A DNA stretch of 20,332 nt from CAZUDI01 sp964618975 (GTDB taxonomy: Bacteria > Desulfobacterota > Desulfomonilia > UBA1062), in NCBI GenBank assembly GCA_964618975.1, contig CAZUDI010000067.1:1-20332 (forward strand), written 5' to 3'. Below the pieces are notes generated by a model. The model saw only the letters and a list, made by a program, of their open reading frames with translations. It was not told where the DNA came from and did no database searches. Positions 15,913 through 20,332 of the stretch are shown piece by piece. The translations under genes and the position numbers were made by a program. Numbering within the stretch: position 1 is the stretch's first letter; the number at the start of each line of letters is the position of its first letter.

Positions 15913-16308
15913 ATGACAGGTTCCTTCATCTACGCCCTGCTTGCCGACGGTGTCGTCATCTGCCATCTGGCCTTCATCGTCTTTGTCGTCCTGGGAGGGA
16001 TGTGCCTCTTTGTCTGGCCCAGGCTCATCTGGGTGCACCTTCCCTGTACCCTCTGGGGCATAACGATCGAGCTGGGCGGCGGCATCTGTCCGCTGACCCC
16101 ACTCGAGAACGCCCTGCGCTCCCGGCAGGGCGCGGATGTCTACACGGGCGACTTCATCATCCATTGCCTCGAAGGCATCGTCTACCCGCAAAACCTCACC
16201 CGGGAGCTGCAGATTATCTTCGGTCTCAGCGTGATCGCGGTGAACGTCCTGGTATATGGGGCCCAGTTCCTGAGGCATACCCGCATGGCGCAACGACAGT
16301 GCCGCTGA
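15913..16308 (+). CDS. DUF2784 family membrane protein
   Basis: A 131-residue integral membrane protein matching the DUF2784 pattern. Hydrophobic helices are visible at about 5-34, 38-58 and 98-120. The conserved ICPLTPLENALR follows the second helix, and a basic tail (RHTRMAQRQCR) would lie in the cytoplasm. Its function is unknown in every species I know. The ATG at 15913 comes directly after an in-frame TGA TTT and has no evident Shine-Dalgarno sequence. The start is forced by the upstream stop unless a downstream GTG is used. It is a lone rightward gene facing the second FGGY kinase. Confidence 0.85.
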   Translation: MTGSFIYALLADGVVICHLAFIVFVVLGGMCLFVWPRLIWVHLPCTLWGITIELGGGICPLTPLENALRSRQGADVYTGDFIIHCLEGIVYPQNLTRELQIIFGLSVIAVNVLVYGAQFLRHTRMAQRQCR

Positions 16309-16312
16309 TCCG

Positions 16313-16375
16313 GGCCTCTGACCTTCGCATCTCATCCGTCACCCTATCCTTCCCCGGCCTCAATCCCCAGAGGCC
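16313..16375. other. Inverted repeat between convergent genes
   Basis: GGCCTCTG (16313-16320) and CAGAGGCC (16368-16375) are exact 8-bp complements, 47 bases apart, filling the gap between the convergent DUF2784 and kinase stops. They may form a long stem-loop ending both transcripts. There is no T-run, and an 8-bp match could be chance. Confidence 0.25.
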
Positions 16376-16392
16376 TCGAAAATGCAGGCGGA

Positions 16393-17952
16393 TCACACCG
16401 TCGGCAGACTGACGTCCCCTCCGGTCGATTCCCCCTGAGGAGGAGTCTCCAGAAGGTGCATGAAGGCCTGTGCATAGGCCTCAAGGCCATCCAGACCGGC
16501 AGAGGCGACCCTTAAGGTCTCGATCGTGAAGCGCTCCCTGAGATCACGGGGATGGGTCCCGGCCAGGGCGCTCTCGGCCAAGAGCGCGGCCCCGAAGGCC
16601 GAGGCCTCCTCCAGGCTGGTCAGGAAGACCTCGTTGTCAGGGTTGAGGGAGGCGACCAGGGAGGTGTACACCTCGTTGCGGCTGAAACCGCCCTCGATGA
16701 AGAGGGGCATGCCCTTCTCCAGCCCGGCACGTTCCAGGGCCACCTGGGTATGGATAGCCAACGACAGGGTGAGCACGGTATAGGCCCGCTCGAAATCATT
16801 GAAGAATTCAGGGATGCTGCCCCCCGCAACCTCCATGAAGGACCGGCTCCTCCCGGGCTCGATGATGCGCGCCGTGGATTCGGGAAACATGCCGAAGGGT
16901 ACCAGGGCCGGGAGGATGAACTCGCCCTGCCCCTTCAGGATATCGGCGCACAGGTCGCGGTCAAAGGCCGGGTGTTCGGCCGAACCCTTGAGACCTGCGA
17001 GCATCTCCATATAGACATCGAACTCCAGCCCGGCCAGAAAGATGGTGGTCTTGACCGGGTCGCCGAACACACTGCCGTTATAGAAAATCACCTTGCCCAG
17101 TTCGTCCGGGCGCAGAAAGACTTCGGTGGTGGGGTGCATTGCCACGCACACCGAACCGGTGGAAAGCAGCATGAAGGAACCGCTCCTGCTGACGAGATAG
17201 GGCAGAAGTGCGGCGTTGGAATCGTGCACGCCCACGGTGACGATCGTATCCGTCCGGAGCCCGGTGGCGCTTGCCAGCGCCGGGGTGATCCTCCCCAGCA
17301 CATCCCAGGGCCGGGACAGACGCCGGGGAAATCTGTCAAGTATGCCCAGACGCTTAGCGACGAAGGACCAGTCCTGCGCCCGGAAGTCCCACAGGCAGGT
17401 ATGGTTGCACAGACAGGTGTGCTCGATGGTCTTCCGCCCCGTGAGCAGGAAGCCGTAATACTGGGGCAGCGGCAGGATGGAGCGCGTACGGCCAAATTCT
17501 CCGGGATAGGCCTGCATGGCATAGGCGATTCCCTTGGCCATATTCCCCAGGCCCGGCATGGACGGGCTGCAGGTGACACGCTGCAATTGTTCGGGATCTC
17601 CATACTCGCGCGCGAAGCGTGAGTGGAAGTCCTCGCCCGGATCGCTGTTGTAGGACAGCACAGGCATGGCGATCTCGCCCTCCCCGTCCAGGCACACGAA
17701 GGCCCCGCCATGCGCCGAGACGGACACGGCCCCGATCGGATAGCGCGCATTCATGTGCGCCAGGGCCTCGATCAGCCACTGCCCGGTTTCCTGGATGCGC
17801 TCATGCAGCTCGCAGCTCGTCTGAAACTCCTCGAACTGGGCATAGGTCGAGTCCAAAAGGGAGAAGTTGCGGTCATAGATCAGCAGCTTCTTGTTGGTCT
17901 TGCCCACATCGAAAACCGCAATGCAGGCCTCGGGTACTGTCGGTCTCGTCAT
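16393..17952 (-). CDS. FGGY-family carbohydrate kinase, rhamnulokinase-like subfamily
   Basis: A 519-residue sugar kinase clearly distinct from the kinase at 8277-9746. Its N-terminal phosphate loop is VFDVGKTNKKLLIYD (Asp15), a DxGKTN variant that I associate with rhamnulokinase- and fuculokinase-like members. VGVHDSNAALLPYL carries the likely catalytic base Asp244. MLLSTGSVCVAM (about 261-272) and IEGGFSRNEVYTSLVASL near the C-terminus complete the FGGY fold. It is cysteine-rich around 178-186 (HTCLCNHTC). The ATG at 17952 follows AGAGGAG; a longer frame to 18066 lacks support. It is monocistronic and sits in no sugar operon here, though a partnership with the aldolase operon 2.6 kb away is possible. 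The substrate is unknown. Confidence 0.87.
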   Translation of the reverse strand: MTRPTVPEACIAVFDVGKTNKKLLIYDRNFSLLDSTYAQFEEFQTSCELHERIQETGQWLIEALAHMNARYPIGAVSVSAHGGAFVCLDGEGEIAMPVLSYNSDPGEDFHSRFAREYGDPEQLQRVTCSPSMPGLGNMAKGIAYAMQAYPGEFGRTRSILPLPQYYGFLLTGRKTIEHTCLCNHTCLWDFRAQDWSFVAKRLGILDRFPRRLSRPWDVLGRITPALASATGLRTDTIVTVGVHDSNAALLPYLVSRSGSFMLLSTGSVCVAMHPTTEVFLRPDELGKVIFYNGSVFGDPVKTTIFLAGLEFDVYMEMLAGLKGSAEHPAFDRDLCADILKGQGEFILPALVPFGMFPESTARIIEPGRSRSFMEVAGGSIPEFFNDFERAYTVLTLSLAIHTQVALERAGLEKGMPLFIEGGFSRNEVYTSLVASLNPDNEVFLTSLEEASAFGAALLAESALAGTHPRDLRERFTIETLRVASAGLDGLEAYAQAFMHLLETPPQGESTGGDVSLPTV

Positions 17953-18127
17953 GATCTTGCTCCTCTCGCGCTCCAGCCAATACATCCACGGATACGATTG
18001 TATGACAATTCCACGCACATCACAATCCTCCACCTTAAGCCGCTCGATCCCATGGGCTATTGCCATTGCTCGGGTGCCCGCCCCCCTAATACCTGCGGCT
18101 CCAGCAATGGTCCCGCTCCCGACATAT

Positions 18128-18162
18128 CAATTCCATCAAGGCTGTTTCCAATCATGGAATTG
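18128..18162. promoter_or_regulatory. 9-bp inverted repeat CAATTCCAT-N17-ATGGAATTG
   Basis: Two exact 9-bp arms (18128-18136 and 18154-18162) are separated by 17 bases. The right arm runs into the left edge of repeat copy E. It may be an operator in the divergent control region or a third stem added to that copy. Confidence 0.4.
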
Positions 18163-18232
18163 CTCCCCGGGGCAAGCCCTGAAGCATCCTTGATGCCGCC
18201 AGTGGCGGGGGCATTCGACCCCGCATGATAAA
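18155..18232 (+). repeat. Dispersed two-hairpin element, copy E
   Basis: The left end differs (ATGGAATTGCTCCCC in place of GTATGAACCCC). The first hairpin CGGGGC-AA-GCCCTG has one G-T pair. Then come CCTTGATG, the second hairpin CCGCC-AGT-GGCGG as in copy D, and GGCATTCGACCCC. It lies upstream of the GTPase-cyclase pair, in the same direction. Confidence 0.75.
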
Positions 18233-18340
18233 ATATTATCCGGCATATCATACAGATCCACCTGCGGGCGCATCCAGGGCTTGCAATGGGTGCCCCGGCT
18301 GCACTATGGAGAGGATGCACCTTCAGCACAAAGGACACAC

Positions 18341-18841
18341 ATGCACAGCCAGAGGACAAAAAAGATCTGCATGCTGGGGGCCTCTGCCGTGGGCAAGACG
18401 AGTCTCGTATCCCGTTTGAGCGGGGCGGTCTTCAGCAGTGCCTATCAATCCACCCTGGGCGTGAGGATCTCCAGGGCCACCGTGGCGGCCAATCAACGGC
18501 TGCAGGAACTCGTCATCTGGGACATCAAGGGGGAGAATACCTTTTACAGCGTTCCTTCGGCATATTTCCACGGTTGCGCCGGCGGCGTCCTCGTGGCCGA
18601 CGGCACCCGCCGCTCCACCCTCGAGCAGGCCCTGGACCTCAAGGCGCGCCTGCTGGACGTTGCCGGTGAGATCCCCGTGGTGCTCGTGCTCAACAAGGCC
18701 GACCTAACGCATGCCTGGGAGATCGATGACGCCACCCTGGAGGCCCTCAAAGGCGGCGTGTGGACCTGCAGTGTCCGCACCGGCCACGGGATTCAGGACG
18801 CCCTGGAGAGCCTGGCCCTGAAGATGTGGGATCACAGATGA
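18341..18841 (+). CDS. Ras/Rab-like small GTPase
   Basis: A 166-residue single-domain small GTPase, the size of a Ras G domain. G1 is GASAVGKTS (13-21). The candidate switch I threonine is Thr38 in YQSTLGV. G3 is WDIKGEN (60-66), G4 is NKAD (118-121) and G5 is CSVRTG (143-148). The WDxxG motif and overall order are of the Rab/Ras type rather than the Era/Obg type. The residue at the Gln61 position is Glu65, so intrinsic GTP hydrolysis may be low or depend on a partner. There is no lipidation tail or membrane segment. The ATG at 18341 follows AAAGGA by 5 bases. The stop overlaps the cyclase start in an ATGA, so the two are translationally coupled and probably work together. Confidence 0.85.
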   Translation: MHSQRTKKICMLGASAVGKTSLVSRLSGAVFSSAYQSTLGVRISRATVAANQRLQELVIWDIKGENTFYSVPSAYFHGCAGGVLVADGTRRSTLEQALDLKARLLDVAGEIPVVLVLNKADLTHAWEIDDATLEALKGGVWTCSVRTGHGIQDALESLALKMWDHR

Positions 18842-19866
18842 CGCCCCTGCCCGCAGCCCTCACCCGCTATCTCACCGGACACACCCTCAAGGGGCGCAAC
18901 CCCGCCTATCTTTGCGTAGGTGCGAATGGGCGCCTCGCCGACTACGGCGGAGACATCCACCTCTACGGGATCGGCCCCCTGTCGAAAGGGACACCCATCC
19001 TCGAACAGGTCTGGTTCCTTACCGGCATGCTGCCCCTCACTCAAGTTGACCTGGTGCTGCCCTGCGTACAGATCCAGGCGGGCCTGTATGCAGACGTGCA
19101 CATCATCCGCCAGCGTCGCCACCATTGGGTACTCTTCCTGCGGGTCATGGAAGAGGAACTCGCGCATCTGCAGCTCTTCGAAAAGGCGAACGACAACAAC
19201 CTGCTGCACGAGAGACATACCAAAATTCTAGACCAGTATCTGGGACGGGAGGTCTTCAAGGCCCTCGACGAGGGCATGATCTCGATCTCCGAATCCGGTG
19301 AACGCCGGCACGTGAGCATCCTTTTCGTGGACATCAGGGGTTTTACGTCCTTCAGCGAGGCGCATGCCCCCGAGGTGGTCTTTGCCACCCTCAATCACTA
19401 CCTGAGCGCCATGATCCAACCCCTGCTCGATGAGTCGGCCGTGGTGGACAAGATCATCGGTGACGCCGTGATGGCCGTGTTCGGGATCCTGACCACGGCC
19501 GTATCCCCGCCCCACCAGGCCGTGGTATCCGCCCTGAAGATTATCGATGCCGTACGGGATCTCAACCGCGAGCGTTCCCGCACGGGCAGACCCCTGCTCG
19601 CGGTGGGTATCGGCATCTCCACCGGACCGGTGGCGGTGGGGGTCCTGGGCAGCAGCATCAGGAAGTCCTTCAGCGTAGTGGGACATCACGTCAATCTCGC
19701 CTCCCGTCTGCAGTCCAGCGCTGAGCCCTTCGAAATCCTCATCGATGAGAACACCTATCGCGAGATCGTCGCCTATCAACAGGGATTTAAAGCGACCTCC
19801 CTGCCCCTCAAGGGCCTGGCCGGCCCGGTAAGGGTCTATTCCCACCGCATGCACACCACCGTCTGA
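18838..19866 (+). CDS. Class III adenylate/guanylate cyclase with PAS-like N-terminal region
   Basis: A 342-residue class III nucleotide cyclase with no membrane helix. Residues about 1-115 form an unassigned, possibly PAS-like sensor region (AYLCVGANGRLADYGG). A linker helix (about 107-135, LQLFEKANDNNLLHERHTKIL) precedes the catalytic domain. The catalytic domain (about 156-337) has metal aspartates Asp165 (FVDIRGF) and Asp209 (KIIGDAVMAVFG). Substrate lysine is Lys205, and Asn286 and Arg290 are in HHVNLASRLQ. The second base-selecting position is Ser279 (FSVVG), where bacterial adenylate cyclases usually have Thr and eukaryotic ones Asp. All catalytic residues are present, so it is probably active, and ATP is the more likely substrate. 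The ATG at 18838 overlaps the GTPase stop. Confidence 0.9.
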   Translation: MTPLPAALTRYLTGHTLKGRNPAYLCVGANGRLADYGGDIHLYGIGPLSKGTPILEQVWFLTGMLPLTQVDLVLPCVQIQAGLYADVHIIRQRRHHWVLFLRVMEEELAHLQLFEKANDNNLLHERHTKILDQYLGREVFKALDEGMISISESGERRHVSILFVDIRGFTSFSEAHAPEVVFATLNHYLSAMIQPLLDESAVVDKIIGDAVMAVFGILTTAVSPPHQAVVSALKIIDAVRDLNRERSRTGRPLLAVGIGISTGPVAVGVLGSSIRKSFSVVGHHVNLASRLQSSAEPFEILIDENTYREIVAYQQGFKATSLPLKGLAGPVRVYSHRMHTTV

Positions 19867-19886
19867 GGGCCCGGGAGACGACCCTG

Positions 19887-19926
19887 CGCCTGCCTAGATC
19901 AGGCAAGACTCCGCGACGCGCAGGCG
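19887..19926. terminator. Possible hairpin after the cyclase gene
   Basis: CGCCTGC (19887-19893) pairs with GCAGGCG (19920-19926), 20 bases past the cyclase stop in a convergent gap. A smaller TGCCT/AGGCA pair overlaps it. No T-run follows, so terminator function is weakly supported. Confidence 0.28.
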
Positions 19927-19942
19927 GCGCTGCCTCCCCCTC

Positions 19943-20015
19943 ATGGGTATGAACCCCGGGGCAGGCCTAAGGATCCTGCTTTCCGCTGCAAGCAGCGGGG
20001 AATTTGATCCTCAGG
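19943..20015 (+). repeat. Dispersed two-hairpin element, copy F
   Basis: The sequence begins ATGGGTATGAACCCCGGGGC. The first hairpin is decayed (GGGC/GCCT). The second is the best of the family, CCGCTGC-AA-GCAGCGG, a perfect 7-bp stem. GGGAATTTGATCC follows. It ends about 4 bases before the stop codon of the convergent acyl-CoA synthetase gene. Confidence 0.78.
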
Positions 20016-20018
20016 CCC

Positions 20019-20332
20019 TTAAACCTGGGCGAAGAGGGCCTCGATCTCCCTTCGATAACGCTCGGTGACGACATGGCGTTTGAGCTTCATGGTCTGGGTG
20101 AGCATGCCGTTTTCCAGGGTGAAGTCTTCGCTCAGGAAGATGAACTTCTTGGGTATCTCGTAGCCGGCGAACTTGTCCCTGAGGTGGCGGGTGATCTCGT
20201 CGCGCAGGAGCTCCTGAATCGCCGGGGATTGCTCCAGCTTGTCCCCCAGGTCGCGCGCGGCGGCGTGTTTGCCGACCACGTCCAGGTCGGGGAAGACCAG
20301 GCAGATGGTATAGGGTTTGCCCTCGCCGAAGA
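20019..20332 (-). CDS. AMP-dependent acyl-CoA synthetase, C-terminal part (partial)
   Basis: The last 104 or so residues of an ANL-superfamily acyl-CoA synthetase, with its N-terminus beyond the right edge. The frame is open to the window end and reads FGEGKPYTICLVFPDLD, a typical strand of the C-terminal mobile domain. IPKKFIFLSEDFTLENGMLTQTMKLKR follows, containing the conserved C-terminal lysine region (usually LTPTLKLKR), then the terminal helix YRREIEALF. This layout resembles long-chain fatty-acid CoA ligases of the FadD15 type. The enzyme would activate a fatty acid as acyl-AMP and then acyl-CoA. The internal GTG at 20279 is not a start, because homologous sequence continues upstream. 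The gene converges on the cyclase gene, with repeat copy F between them. Confidence 0.85.
   Translation of the reverse strand, partial: FGEGKPYTICLVFPDLDVVGKHAAARDLGDKLEQSPAIQELLRDEITRHLRDKFAGYEIPKKFIFLSEDFTLENGMLTQTMKLKRHVVTERYRREIEALFAQV

Larger units (their letters stand above)
17953..18340. other. Divergent intergenic region between FGGY kinase and GTPase
   Basis: This 388-base stretch lies between divergently transcribed genes. It contains a 9-bp inverted repeat at 18128-18162, dispersed repeat copy E, and an AT-rich block (about 18222-18255, ATGATAAAATATTATC) that probably holds a promoter for the GTPase-cyclase pair. A clean pair of promoter hexamers could not be assigned. Confidence 0.55.

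Noticed and set aside
2957..20015. Reading the six repeats as integron attC sites or a CRISPR array
   Set aside because: There are no attC core sites or integrase, the gaps are kilobases with ordinary housekeeping genes, and the copies are diverged and unevenly spaced.

Overview
The window is about 20 kb of GC-rich bacterial DNA, roughly 60% G+C by eye. It is densely coded, mostly on the minus strand, and most starts have clear Shine-Dalgarno sequences. The gene mix points to a proteobacterium: a NifS/NifU/CysK/CysE sulfur cluster, an MscS channel, a PEP-synthase regulatory protein, DUF2784, a Rab-like GTPase and a class III cyclase. A sulfur- or metal-metabolising gamma- or deltaproteobacterium fits, but the sequence alone does not settle the lineage. 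No rRNA, tRNA, CRISPR array, phage gene or transposase was seen.

Layout. (1) 139-744: a KefF/NQO1-like flavin quinone reductase. (2) 996-4950: a cysteine and Fe-S module read leftward as nifS, nifU, cysK, cysE. CysE and CysK make cysteine, NifS strips its sulfur, and NifU builds the cluster. (3) 5361-8109: an MscS channel, a two-ExxH ferritin-like protein and a PEP-synthase regulatory kinase/pyrophosphorylase. (4) 8277-13740: a five-gene carbohydrate operon read leftward (Zn alcohol dehydrogenase, class II aldolase, 2-hydroxyacid dehydrogenase, APH-fold kinase, FGGY kinase). It begins at a promoter overlapped by a perfect 16-bp dyad. (5) 14129-17952: a B12-type radical SAM protein, a DUF2784 membrane protein and a second FGGY kinase of another subfamily. 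(6) 18341-19866: a Ras/Rab-like GTPase overlapping an adenylate/guanylate cyclase by ATGA. (7) 20019-20332: the C-terminus of an acyl-CoA synthetase running off the right edge.

Most notable. Six intergenic copies of a roughly 70-75 bp two-hairpin element lie at about 2957, 5145, 8110, 15804, 18155 and 19943. All have the same orientation whatever the direction of the neighbouring genes. Their hairpin arms vary in a partly compensatory way, and no known family is recognised. The second main point is the GTPase-cyclase pair, a possible bacterial small-GTPase to cyclic-nucleotide module. The third is the carbohydrate operon, whose enzyme set matches no pathway I can name with confidence.
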